Of a stretch of 50,204 bases of DNA, positions 1-7,774 are shown one piece after another; positions within the stretch are counted from its first letter, which is position 1, and each line of letters begins with the position of its first letter. Location: NCBI GenBank assembly GCA_910589045.1, contig CAJUSH010000025.1, forward strand, positions 1 to 50,204. Direction: 5' to 3'. The notes beneath the pieces were generated by a model. That model was given only the letters and a program-made list of their open reading frames with translations. It was not told the origin of the DNA and did not search any database. This DNA is from an uncultured Eubacterium sp. (GTDB lineage Bacteria; Bacillota_A; Clostridia; Lachnospirales; Lachnospiraceae). The position numbers were made by a program, and so were the translations under genes.

Positions 1-1
1 C

Positions 2-157
2 ACCATTCTCTCCGACTCCTCCATAGAGGGCGACGCACTCAGCACCATCTGCTTTGCACTTGGCATGGAAAAAGCCAAAGAGCTGCTCGCCTCCATGCCT
101 GAAATCGACGCCATCTTTATCGATGCGGACAATCGTATGCACACGCTGGATGAATGA
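2..157 (+). CDS. apbE: FAD:protein FMN transferase, C-terminal end (partial)
   Basis: Only the last 51 codons and the stop lie in the window; the reading frame is open from base 2. The visible residues (GDALSTICFALGMEKAKEL, then AIFIDADNRMHTLDE) match the C-terminal end of ApbE: the D-A-L-S-T helix that closes the active site, followed by the usual FIDxDG-like strand. ApbE uses FAD to attach FMN covalently to threonines in membrane flavoproteins such as RnfG and RnfD, both encoded about 10 kb away here. It converges with the ABC importer operon. Start, signal peptide and catalytic residues are outside the window. The family call is inference from a short tail but the motif is distinctive. Confidence 0.82.
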   Translation, partial: TILSDSSIEGDALSTICFALGMEKAKELLASMPEIDAIFIDADNRMHTLDE

Positions 158-180
158 CCGCGTGCTTTCCGCCTGAGCTC

Positions 181-235
181 CCGCCGGATGCGGAATTGCT
201 GCTTGCAGAAATGTCTTATGAATTGATTCCGGCGG
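181..235. repeat. Inverted repeat between convergent genes
   Basis: CCGCCGGA at 181-188 is matched by TCCGGCGG at 228-235, an 8-bp perfect inverted repeat enclosing about 39 bases, between the apbE stop and the 3' end of the permease gene. It may help end transcription from one or both sides. There is no clear T-run on either strand, so it is not a textbook intrinsic terminator. Confidence 0.4.
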
Positions 236-253
236 TAGATCCGGCAGAAAATC

Positions 254-1075
254 CTACAGATTCCGCTCCTTTCTCATGAGCACATCCTGCGCGTAGCTCC
301 CTATGCCTGTAATACACAAAAGCGTCACTGCCAGAAACCCTCCGGGAAAAAGCACCACCCACCACGCATCGGTGAGAAGCGCCTGCTGAGCCAAAGAGAG
401 CATGCTGCCCCATGAGATGATCTCCAGGGGAAGTCCAATCCCAAGGAAGCTCAGCGTAGACTCCGCTACGATCGCGTTGCGTATATTCATAATAACCATA
501 AATAAAATCGACGCCGTAAAATTCGGCAGCAGATGCCTCCACAGCACATAAAAAAATCCGCCGCCCATACACCGGGCCGCAAGGACAAACTCACTGCTCC
601 TTAGCTTTCGCACCTGGGTCCGCACAACCTTCGCAATGCCGCACCAGCTTGTGATGCCGATTACAATCGAAATCGTAAGCACATTTGCCTCTCCGAAAAC
701 CGCCTGCACAAAAACGATGACAAGCAGGGACGGTATACTCAGCACAATCTCCGTAAACCGCATCAAAAGTCCATCCAGCCCTTTCGGCGCAAGCGCGCTG
801 AAAGCTCCGAATACGACCGCAATCGCCGTGGAAAGCAGCGTCGACGCACAGCCGATCAAAAGCGAAACGCGCCCGCCATACCAGATCATAGAAAAGATAT
901 CCCGCCCCATCGTATCCGTGCCGAACAAAAATTCTTTATCCGGCGCCCTCATGCTGTTTGTCAAATCCATATAGGTCGGATCCTTCGTCATAAAAAGCTC
1001 GCAGCAGGCGCACCCTGCGACAAGAGCCCCCAGCAGAACAACCGCCGCCCATGGCTTTTGCTTCTCCCCGTTCAA
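254..1075 (-). CDS. ABC transporter permease, DppC/OppC/NikC type
   Basis: This 273-residue inner-membrane permease is one half of the channel of an oligopeptide/nickel-type importer. An N-terminal membrane segment is followed by the extracytoplasmic FGTDxxGRD signature of OppC/DppC proteins, further membrane spans, and the cytoplasmic EAA loop (around EFVLAARCMGGGFF, near residue 165) that contacts the ATPase. Length is normal. It is the last gene of the operon. The start is probably TTG: no ATG lies near the N-terminus, a strong AGGAGGTG sits 5-6 bases upstream, and the start overlaps the preceding gene's stop, suggesting translational coupling. Substrate (peptide, nickel or other) cannot be told from sequence alone. 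Confidence 0.88.
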   Translation of the reverse strand: MNGEKQKPWAAVVLLGALVAGCACCELFMTKDPTYMDLTNSMRAPDKEFLFGTDTMGRDIFSMIWYGGRVSLLIGCASTLLSTAIAVVFGAFSALAPKGLDGLLMRFTEIVLSIPSLLVIVFVQAVFGEANVLTISIVIGITSWCGIAKVVRTQVRKLRSSEFVLAARCMGGGFFYVLWRHLLPNFTASILFMVIMNIRNAIVAESTLSFLGIGLPLEIISWGSMLSLAQQALLTDAWWVVLFPGGFLAVTLLCITGIGSYAQDVLMRKERNL

Positions 1076-2061
1076 ATCCGCACCTCCTGCTCTGCCCGTA
1101 TCCGCGGGTCAATGCGCTCCCCTATCATCTGTCCAAGCATACTGCAGAAAATGACCAGAATACCGGACAGCATACAAAGCACCATCAACAGATTGTAATC
1201 CCTGTAGCGCGCACTCTCATAGGCCAGCGTTCCAATCCCCGGATAGGAAAACACCGTTTCCACAATATAAGTGCCGCCCATCACATGGGGCACGGAGATC
1301 GCCATAATACTCAGATAGGTCGGCAGAATATTTTTCAGACAATGCCGGAACAAAACCTCCCGCTTTGCAAGCCCCTTCATACGCGCCAATAACACATAAT
1401 CCGCCCGCATCTCTGCCAGAAGCTGATTTCGGATCATGTACGCATAGTACCACAGATGCCCCAGAATCACGACAGAAAGGGGCAAAATCATATGCAGCAG
1501 CCGATCCGAAAATCCGCCTGGTCCGCCCACCGTGTATGCGCCGCTGCTCGGAAGCCATTGCAGATTGACCGAAAAAATCAAGATCAGCAGAAGAGAAAGC
1601 CAAAATTCCGGGATGCAGCTCACCGCCGTTCCAACTGTACAAAAAAACCGGTCAATCAGGGAATCGGCATAATACGCGCAGAAAATCCCGAGCAGGAGTG
1701 ATAACACAAACAGGAGCACAAACCCGATTCCGCCGAGCATGAGCGTATTTCCCACGCGCGCGCCGATCACGGAAAGCACGTCCTGCTTATATTTGAACGA
1801 AATCCCTAAATTGCCCCGCAGCGCCTGTCCGGCCCACCTGACATACTGCACATAAATCGGTGCATCCAGCCCAAGGCGCCGCATTGCATCCGCCCGCTCC
1901 TGCACACGCATCTTCTCCGTACGCTCCCCATAGTAGGACGCCAGCGGGTCTCCCGGCGCAAGCCTTGCAAGATAAAACACCAGAACCGAGAGCACAAAAA
2001 TACTCACGAACAACAGCAGCAGCTTTTTGGCATAAAATAGTATACGACGCTTCCTCGCCAT
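1072..2061 (-). CDS. ABC transporter permease, DppB/OppB/NikB type
   Basis: This 329-residue permease forms the other half of the importer channel. It starts with a basic segment (MARKRRILFYAKK) and an early membrane helix, then the APGDPL motif after TM1 that is typical of OppB/DppB/NikB, about five further helices, and an EAA loop (YVLLARMKGLAKREVLFRH). Late residues match the family's GTYIVETVFSYPGIG segment. It lies 27 bases downstream of the ATPase gene and overlaps the next permease by 4 bases, so the three are co-transcribed. Family assignment is firm; substrate is unknown. Confidence 0.9.
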   Translation of the reverse strand: MARKRRILFYAKKLLLLFVSIFVLSVLVFYLARLAPGDPLASYYGERTEKMRVQERADAMRRLGLDAPIYVQYVRWAGQALRGNLGISFKYKQDVLSVIGARVGNTLMLGGIGFVLLFVLSLLLGIFCAYYADSLIDRFFCTVGTAVSCIPEFWLSLLLILIFSVNLQWLPSSGAYTVGGPGGFSDRLLHMILPLSVVILGHLWYYAYMIRNQLLAEMRADYVLLARMKGLAKREVLFRHCLKNILPTYLSIMAISVPHVMGGTYIVETVFSYPGIGTLAYESARYRDYNLLMVLCMLSGILVIFCSMLGQMIGERIDPRIRAEQEVRI

Positions 2062-2088
2062 GCTTACACCCGCATCCTTTCATTAAAA

Positions 2089-3738
2089 TCAAAGCCATCC
2101 GCACCCCGGACAAAGCCTTTCTGCACGCGCCTGATCGCTTCCGTCCCACGCGCCGGGCATCGCCGCCAGCAGCCGCCTTGTGCACGGATGCTTCGGATTC
2201 GCAAACAGCGCTTCGGTCTCCGCTACCTCCACCAGCCGCCCCTCATGCATCACCCCAATCCGGTCGCATAAAAGCCGCACCATCGAAAGGTCGTGTGCAA
2301 TGAGCAGGAACGTAAACCCATGCTCCTTTTGCAGGTGCAAAAAAAGCTCTGCAATCCCCGCCTGCGTCTCCACATCCAGCGAGGCAAACGGCTCGTCCGC
2401 CACAAGAAGCTGCGGCTCCATCGAAAGCGCCCGGGCGATGGCAACACGCTGTCTCTGCCCGCCGGAAAGCGACGCCGGATACCGCTCCATAAAATCCTCC
2501 GAAAGCCCCGCATATTTCAGCTGAAATGCTGCCTCCGCGTAAACGCTCCCCCTCTTTGGCTTCACACGCAAAATCCGCATCGGTTCCGCAACAATATCCT
2601 TCACCTTCATCCTCTGATTCAGGCTTGAGGTACAATCCTGGAAAATAATCTGCCGGTTTGCCTGCAAAAACCGTTTTTCTTCCCGCGTTTTACCCGCAAA
2701 AGAAATGGACGAGCCAGCATAAAAGATCTCTCCAAATGTCGGCTCATACACATTCATCACACAGCGCGCCAGCGTGGATTTCCCGGAGCCGGAGCCGCCC
2801 ACCAGACCGAAAATTTCTCCCTTTCTAATATCCAGCGACACGTCCTCCACCGCTGAAAAACAGCTCTTTTTATTGAGCGGAAACTGCTTCGTCACATGCG
2901 AAAGGGACAGCAAAGCATCCCCTCCCAAAGCCGTCTGTTCCTTTTTCGGCAGACTATCCGGCATTGCCGAGAGCAGCCGCTTTGTGTACGGATGCTGCGG
3001 TGCATCAAAAATTTGCCCTGCCGCAGCGCACTCTGCGACCCCGCCGTCCTCCATAACCGCAATCCGGTCCGCCACACGCGCCGCCACGCGAAGATCATGC
3101 GTCACAAACAGCATCGCCATGCCAAGCGTCTGCTGCAGATATTTCAGCAAATCAAGTATTTCCGCCTGCACCGTCACATCCAGGGCAGTTGTCGGCTCAT
3201 CCGCCAGAAGAACGCGGGGACGCGCCGCCAATGCAATCGCGAGCACTGCCCGTTGCCTCATACCGCCGGAAAAGTGATACGGGTACATCTCGCAGCGGTC
3301 TTTTGCCTTTGCAATACCCACAAGCTCCATCAGCTTCAAAACCCGCGCATGCACCTGCTCCCCCGACAGCTTCCCTTCCCGCCGCCGAACCGCTTCCCCG
3401 ATCTGTGCACCGATGGTCATGGACGGATTGAGTGCCGTCATCGGCTCCTGAAAAATCATCGAAAAAAAGCTTCCGCGCAGACGCCGCATTTCCCGCTCTC
3501 CGTAGCGGGTAATATCCGCGCCGTTTGCGCGGACATGCCCTGCGCAAATCCGTCCCGAAGGCGGCAGCAGCTTCACAATCGATTTGCATAACACACTTTT
3601 CCCACAGCCCGATGCCCCCACCAGCGCCAGTGTCTCTCCCTCACCAAGCGAAAAAGACACGTCCCTTACCGCAGTCAACTGCTCCTTTTTGGAGGTAAAG
3701 GCGACCGAAACATGCTCCAGTTTCAATAATTCGCTCAT
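2089..3738 (-). CDS. Double ABC ATPase of oligopeptide/nickel-type importer (DppD-DppF fusion)
   Basis: This 549-residue protein carries two complete ATPase domains in tandem, doing the job of the separate DppD and DppF proteins, as in GsiA. Domain 1 has Walker A GASGCGKS, signature SGGMRQR and Walker B LLADEPTTALD. Domain 2 (from about residue 270) has GGSGSGKST, LSGGQRQR and LLVADEPFASLD. Each has an H-loop (FVTHD, LIAHD). A PHPYTKRL-like segment, typical of oligopeptide ATPases, follows domain 1. It energises import by the two permeases encoded downstream. It is separated from the binding-protein gene by a 72-base gap containing a strong hairpin. Confidence 0.92.
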   Translation of the reverse strand: MSELLKLEHVSVAFTSKKEQLTAVRDVSFSLGEGETLALVGASGCGKSVLCKSIVKLLPPSGRICAGHVRANGADITRYGEREMRRLRGSFFSMIFQEPMTALNPSMTIGAQIGEAVRRREGKLSGEQVHARVLKLMELVGIAKAKDRCEMYPYHFSGGMRQRAVLAIALAARPRVLLADEPTTALDVTVQAEILDLLKYLQQTLGMAMLFVTHDLRVAARVADRIAVMEDGGVAECAAAGQIFDAPQHPYTKRLLSAMPDSLPKKEQTALGGDALLSLSHVTKQFPLNKKSCFSAVEDVSLDIRKGEIFGLVGGSGSGKSTLARCVMNVYEPTFGEIFYAGSSISFAGKTREEKRFLQANRQIIFQDCTSSLNQRMKVKDIVAEPMRILRVKPKRGSVYAEAAFQLKYAGLSEDFMERYPASLSGGQRQRVAIARALSMEPQLLVADEPFASLDVETQAGIAELFLHLQKEHGFTFLLIAHDLSMVRLLCDRIGVMHEGRLVEVAETEALFANPKHPCTRRLLAAMPGAWDGSDQARAERLCPGCGWL

Positions 3739-3781
3739 AATCGTTTTTTCGTATAAGTCTGCATATCTGTTTTATCCTTCC

Positions 3782-3810
3782 ACAGCTGCAGGACTCCATG
3801 CAGCAGCTGT
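3782..3810 (-). terminator. Hairpin between binding-protein and ATPase genes (partial terminator or mRNA stabiliser)
   Basis: ACAGCTGC at 3782-3789 pairs with GCAGCTGT at 3803-3810, with an inner TGCA/TGCA pair, directly after the stop of the binding-protein gene. It has no long U-tract. Hairpins here are common in ABC operons, where they let the binding protein be made in excess over the membrane and ATPase parts. The role is inferred from position. Confidence 0.55.
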
Positions 3811-5433
3811 TTACTCCACAGGGTCCAAAATTGTCCACTCCGTCACATTCCAGAAAATTCCAACGCCGTGATGCCCCATCACCGTGTGGCTGTCAATCCC
3901 CGAAAGCCCTGCACGCGCCACATAATTTGCATCGATATAGCAGATGAACGCAAACGGCGGGTCATTTGCCAGCTCCTCCTGAAATTTTGCATAGGCTTTT
4001 CTGCGCACCGCCTCATCATCACTCTGGCGCGCCTCCTGCAAATATGCGTCCACCTTCTGGTTGGAATAGCTGCTGTAGTTTGCACCCTTATTTGTCCCAA
4101 ACACCTTGTAGGTGTGATCGTCCGCATCAAAGGGACTGCCCCAGCCGATAAGATACGCCTCCTGCGCGCCCCAGTCAACCTGCGCGGGTACGTCAACCCT
4201 TACGTCCATGCCGATCTCCCGCAGCTGCTGCGCCGCAATCTGCGCCATATCCAGACGCACCTGATCGCCCGCGCCCACGCTGATGGTAAAGCCTGCCCTT
4301 TCTCCGTCCCGGTAAAAAAATCCGTCCGCATCCTGCACACAGCCCGCCTGCACCAGCACATCTCTCGCCTTCGCAGGATCATAATCATAATGCTCCACGT
4401 TCTCATTGTTGTAAATGCTGCGCTGCAATGGCCCGTAAGCGCTAATGCCCTGTCCTAAGATGACCGTATCCACAATGGCCTCCCGGTCAATCCCAAAGCA
4501 GACCGCCGGAATCAGATCGCGGTTCTTCTGCCAGTACGGATTTGCAAAATTAAAGAGAATCCCCCGATAATCCGAAGTCATCATGTCGTAGCAACGGTAC
4601 GCATCATCGCCTGCAAAGCCCGCTGCGTCCTTCGGTGTCAGAAGCGCCAGATCCAGCTCCCCCGTGCGCATCTGCAAAGCCTTCGCATTGTCGTCCGGCA
4701 CGATTTTGAAAATAATCCGGTCAATATTCGCCACGCCTTTAAAATAGCTCTCGTTTTTTTCCAGCACAATCGCCGCGCCCTCATCCCAGCCTGTCAGCAT
4801 GTACGGCCCGGTGCCCACGGGACTGCGGAAAAACGCACTCACCTGCATATCCTCGCCCTCCAGAAGATGCTTCGGAAGCACCGACATCGTCATATAGTCG
4901 CTAAACGCTGCGTTTGGCGCGGCAAGCCGAAAGGAAATCGTGTGGTCATCGACAACCGTGATTTCCTCCACATCCTCGAAATTTGGCGCATTCTCGGAAC
5001 CATTCTCCGGGTTCATGACCGCCTCAATCGTAAATTTGACGTCCTCCGCCGTAAACGGCTCCCCGTCATGCCACGTCACATCCTCCTCCAGATAAAATGT
5101 ATAGGTATATGTATCCGCATCGTAATCCCATCGCTTTGCCAGCCCGGGCACAACCTCATTGTCCCCGTTGTGTGCTGTCAGGCCGTCAAAAATCAGAAGA
5201 TTGATCTCCCCGTGCTCGTCCAGCGCCGGGTTGATACGTGTATAGTCTCCGCTCCCGTAAATGAGCGTGGTGCCGTCCGACTCCTTTTCATCGCCCCTGT
5301 CCGCCTCTTCTGCGGGCAATTCCCCGGTCACTGAGGAAGCATCCTCTTTCTCATCATCCGAAGCGCCTCCGCAGGCGCCAAGCCCTAAAAGCGCTGTCAC
5401 TGCAAGCAGCAGCGCAAGTATTCTCCTTTTCAA
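3811..5433 (-). CDS. Extracellular solute-binding lipoprotein, family 5 (peptide/nickel type)
   Basis: This 540-residue lipoprotein captures the substrate outside the cell and delivers it to the permeases. It has a signal peptide with lipobox LGAC (lipidated Cys21), an acidic linker rich in E and D, then a full SBP_bac_5 fold: the family signature region around LAKRWDYDADTYTYTFYL, WHDGEPFTAEDVKFT, and GTGPYMLTGW. Length is normal. The start appears to be TTG, eight bases after GGAGG; an ATG just upstream is followed at once by a stop in its own frame. It is the first gene of the importer operon and has a structured leader. Substrate is not predictable. Confidence 0.9.
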   Translation of the reverse strand: MKRRILALLLAVTALLGLGACGGASDDEKEDASSVTGELPAEEADRGDEKESDGTTLIYGSGDYTRINPALDEHGEINLLIFDGLTAHNGDNEVVPGLAKRWDYDADTYTYTFYLEEDVTWHDGEPFTAEDVKFTIEAVMNPENGSENAPNFEDVEEITVVDDHTISFRLAAPNAAFSDYMTMSVLPKHLLEGEDMQVSAFFRSPVGTGPYMLTGWDEGAAIVLEKNESYFKGVANIDRIIFKIVPDDNAKALQMRTGELDLALLTPKDAAGFAGDDAYRCYDMMTSDYRGILFNFANPYWQKNRDLIPAVCFGIDREAIVDTVILGQGISAYGPLQRSIYNNENVEHYDYDPAKARDVLVQAGCVQDADGFFYRDGERAGFTISVGAGDQVRLDMAQIAAQQLREIGMDVRVDVPAQVDWGAQEAYLIGWGSPFDADDHTYKVFGTNKGANYSSYSNQKVDAYLQEARQSDDEAVRRKAYAKFQEELANDPPFAFICYIDANYVARAGLSGIDSHTVMGHHGVGIFWNVTEWTILDPVE

Positions 5434-5461
5434 GTCATTTTCCTCCTGCCCATTTCTTTTT

Positions 5462-5640
5462 CATCCGAATGCCCAGGTCGCAGGCACCCGCCCTGCAGCA
5501 TTCGGACGAAAAAATTTTAGCAAAAGCGTGTAAGGGCCGCAAGCCCCACAGGGGGATATTCGGTTACGTTTCACACCCGCGCCACGCACGACGTTGCTGC
5601 CCTCTGAATAATGTATCACCTCAAGGATTAACCTACACAT
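5462..5640 (-). promoter_or_regulatory. Structured leader region ahead of the ABC importer
   Basis: In the minus-strand RNA several stems can form. GUGUGA pairs with UUACAC (with one G-U), enclosing two competing small hairpins (CCCC-UGU-GGGG versus GGGC-UUGCG-GCCC) that share the same G-run. Further on, UCCGAAUGC pairs with GCAUUCGGA, enclosing GCAGG/CCUGC, ending about 15 bases before the ribosome-binding site. Mutually exclusive stems fit a cis-acting regulatory RNA, but the block could also be a dispersed intergenic repeat. No known riboswitch core was recognised. Confidence 0.4.
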
Positions 5641-5696
5641 ATACTTTCTTATATGCAAATCTTTTTGGCAAGAGGCTTGTCAACAGCTCGACCAGC

Positions 5697-6587
5697 CTAT
5701 CCTGCCAGACGCGCTTCCACACCGTAGAAGAGCGGTTTGTCTGCTTCCTCCAGCATCAGCCAGCCCTTCTTGTCTCCCTTCACAAGCTGTACATAGAAAC
5801 GTCCTTTTGAAAATTTGATCTTTTTCAGCGTCACCACGTCACCCTTCTTGACGGTAAACGCTGTCCTTTTCAGGGATGTGTCCTCATAAAGCTTAACGGA
5901 TGTGTTTGCCATGAGTTCATTTTTTGCAAACAGTTTTCCGTAATCGTCAAAATCCGCTTTTCTGGTGTCTACACACTTCACCGATGCGCCAGTGGATTTC
6001 AGCTTCAATTTCCCGTCCTCAGACGTGTAAACGCTCTTCCACGCCACCGTGCCGATCTCAAGAAACTGCTGTTTATAGCTCACCGTTACATTCAAATCCT
6101 TTGCACGTTTCACCTCCGCAGTACCCGATCTGCCGGAGTCCATCAGCTCCATCTGTTTCACCATGCGCTTTTTACCTGCGTCATATCGGTAAAAGCAGTC
6201 CAGCTCCCGGAAATCGTTCGCGCCCGTTAAATACACGCGAAAATAGATCTCGCCATCTGCCAGCCGCACGCTGTCCACCGTCATGGAAAGCGCCTGCGTC
6301 TTCTTAAATGTGAGCGCAGTCTTACCGTTTACGGTCAGGCTCGCCTCCGTGAGAGCCCCGCTGCCCTTATCCTTTTTCGTTTTGATCGACAAGTGCTCCT
6401 TCTTGCCGTCCCCGTCCAGATCAACGCTGTAGAGTGTTTTCTGATCGCTGTTCAAAACCTGCGTCTTTACCCAGGTCTTAACCCCGGCCTTTTTTTCTGC
6501 CGCGCGCGTCTGTGCTGCCGGCAGCAGCAGCGCGCCGGCGAGCAGTGCCAGCGCCATAAGCCGCACCATCCGTCTCTTTGTTCTCAT
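5697..6587 (-). CDS. Secreted protein with C-terminal SH3-like domain, function unknown
   Basis: A 296-residue exported protein. The signal peptide runs from MRTKRR through a hydrophobic core to an AAQTRAAE cleavage region. Next comes SVDLDGDGKKEHLSIK, a calcium-binding-like D-x-D-G-D-G motif common in FG-GAP or dockerin-like contexts, then beta-rich sequence. The last 65 residues (SVKLYEDTSLKRTAF, then KKGDVVTLKKI and GDKKGWLML) look like a bacterial SH3 domain, which often binds cell-wall material. The start was set at 6587 because AGAAGGAGG lies 9 bases upstream. The frame stays open further upstream to 6815, but that stretch runs through an intergenic repeat and has no good start. I do not recognise a named family. 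Confidence 0.7.
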   Translation of the reverse strand: MRTKRRMVRLMALALLAGALLLPAAQTRAAEKKAGVKTWVKTQVLNSDQKTLYSVDLDGDGKKEHLSIKTKKDKGSGALTEASLTVNGKTALTFKKTQALSMTVDSVRLADGEIYFRVYLTGANDFRELDCFYRYDAGKKRMVKQMELMDSGRSGTAEVKRAKDLNVTVSYKQQFLEIGTVAWKSVYTSEDGKLKLKSTGASVKCVDTRKADFDDYGKLFAKNELMANTSVKLYEDTSLKRTAFTVKKGDVVTLKKIKFSKGRFYVQLVKGDKKGWLMLEEADKPLFYGVEARLAG

Positions 6588-6611
6588 AAAATTCATCCTC
6601 CTTCTGAATAA

Positions 6612-6670
6612 AACGCCCGGCCTCTTTACTTGCGGGCGTATGGTCGAAAGACCTTCTGCCTTTCTCCTGC
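6612..6670 (-). repeat. Structured leader-like repeat, copy A
   Basis: Read on the minus strand: CAGGAGAA-a-GGCAG, then GGUC-UUUC-GACC (hairpin), then CGCCCG (6633-6638 on the complement) pairing perfectly with CGGGCG (6614-6619), followed by UUUUAUU. It ends about 20 bases before the ribosome-binding site of the secreted-protein gene. The same ordered blocks occur at 25455-25532 ahead of the 5S-type decarboxylase subunit gene. It could be an attenuator, a cis-regulatory RNA or a dispersed palindromic repeat; the last hairpin plus U-rich tail looks terminator-like. Confidence 0.55.
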
Positions 6671-6835
6671 CAGCAGTTACATCTGTCATTATGAGCCGTC
6701 TCCTGAAAAATGCAATACTCTGTGCACGAAAAGACATTTTTCCGACCTTTTGGGGCAAAGTCCTGCCGCACATAGACCATTTAATCGCAAAATATGTCGT
6801 TTCATTCCTCGCCACTATATTTTTTTACCTGCCTG

Positions 6836-6998
6836 TTGTATAATTTTACTACGGCGGTTAAATATCGGCGTTTTTACTTGTATAAATTTCTATCTGCTGC
6901 GTTGTCATCAATCGCTGCAGCTCAATCTTTTGCCTTGCAGAATAAAAATTTATTCGCGTAAAATTCATTGATATTTAACCGCCATAGTAATAATACAA
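6836..6998. mobile_element. MITE-like element with imperfect terminal inverted repeats
   Basis: The left end (6836-6866) and right end (6970-6998) are inverted copies: both read TTGTAT...TTACTA(C/T)GGCGGTTAAATATC inwards, with one substitution cluster and a 2-base gap. The 163-base interval is AT-rich and has no credible ORF. Size, terminal repeats and lack of coding content fit a miniature inverted-repeat transposable element. No clear target-site duplication was found. It lies directly upstream of the response-regulator gene and may carry or displace its promoter. Confidence 0.55.
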
Positions 6999-7062
6999 GC
7001 CGAAGGCGAAACTTGAGGTTCGTGGACATGATATCATACGGGCCCGAATCGGAGAAATGCTT

Positions 7063-7767
7063 ATGCGAATTTTAATCTGTGACGACGATGCCCTTGCACG
7101 CGAACAAATCCAATCCCTTATAACAGAATACTTCGAAGAGAAGCATGTGGCATGCCCTGAAATTTCCTGCTTTTCGGACGGAGAATCGCTCCTCTCCGAC
7201 GAGGGTGAAAAGGACATCCTCTTTCTCGACGTGGAAATGTCAGGACTGAACGGTATTTTTGTCGGAAATACACTGAAAAAGAAGTATAAGAATATTATTA
7301 TTTTCATCGTGACCTCCTACCCCGAATATCTGGATGATGCCATGCGCTTCCACGTATTCCGTTACCTCTCCAAACCGCTGGATAAGAAGCGTTTTTTCCG
7401 CAACCTGGCGGATGCCTTAAATTATTACCACACCATGATCTTCAAGCTTGTAGTCGAGACAAAGCAGTGTGTCCATACGTTTCCCGCATCCTCTGTCATC
7501 GCTGTGGAAACCAGGAGAAGAAAGGTGATTGTCCATACCGTCCTCTACGATCTGGAGTCCATCCACAATATGCAGTACTGGCAGCAGCGGCTGCCGAAAA
7601 ATTCCTTTTTCTGCACACACCGCAGCTTTATCGTCAATTTAGCGCATGTCCTTGATTTTGACCGCACAACCATCCACCTGACGCTCGACATCCACGCCTA
7701 TCTCACAAAAAGACGTTACAGCGAGTTTAAAGATGCTTATCTTCTCTATTTAGAAAGTATGGGGTAA
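7063..7767 (+). CDS. LytTR-family response regulator (AgrA-like)
   Basis: A 234-residue DNA-binding response regulator. The receiver domain (about residues 1-120) has the acidic pair in LICDDD, the phospho-acceptor aspartate in ILFLDVEMSG (about residue 56) and the conserved lysine in RYLSKPLDKKRFF. The second half is a LytTR domain (around KQCVHTFPASSVIAVE through FFCTHRSFIVNLAHV), which binds DNA through beta strands. The second ATG (7063) is preferred over 7057 because GGAG is 8 bases upstream of it but only 2 from the first. The stop is 7 bases before the histidine-kinase start, so the two form an operon. Target genes are unknown. Confidence 0.9.
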   Translation: MRILICDDDALAREQIQSLITEYFEEKHVACPEISCFSDGESLLSDEGEKDILFLDVEMSGLNGIFVGNTLKKKYKNIIIFIVTSYPEYLDDAMRFHVFRYLSKPLDKKRFFRNLADALNYYHTMIFKLVVETKQCVHTFPASSVIAVETRRRKVIVHTVLYDLESIHNMQYWQQRLPKNSFFCTHRSFIVNLAHVLDFDRTTIHLTLDIHAYLTKRRYSEFKDAYLLYLESMG

Positions 7768-7774
7768 TTTACTT

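Noticed and set aside
1860..2303. Long ORFs on the opposite strand and in other frames of real genes
   Set aside because: They have no ribosome-binding sites, show low-complexity Arg/Ala/Cys-rich translations and are explained by high GC in the true frame.
5697..6815. Longer form of the secreted protein starting near 6815
   Set aside because: The added 76 residues run through the repeat at 6612-6670, have no signal peptide at their start and no ribosome-binding site; the start at 6587 has both.
6640..6843. Plus-strand 67-codon ORF with hydrophobic C-terminus as a possible signalling peptide
   Set aside because: It has no ribosome-binding site and runs opposite to the repeat and leader of the minus-strand gene; there is no AgrD-like Cys/Ser ring region.
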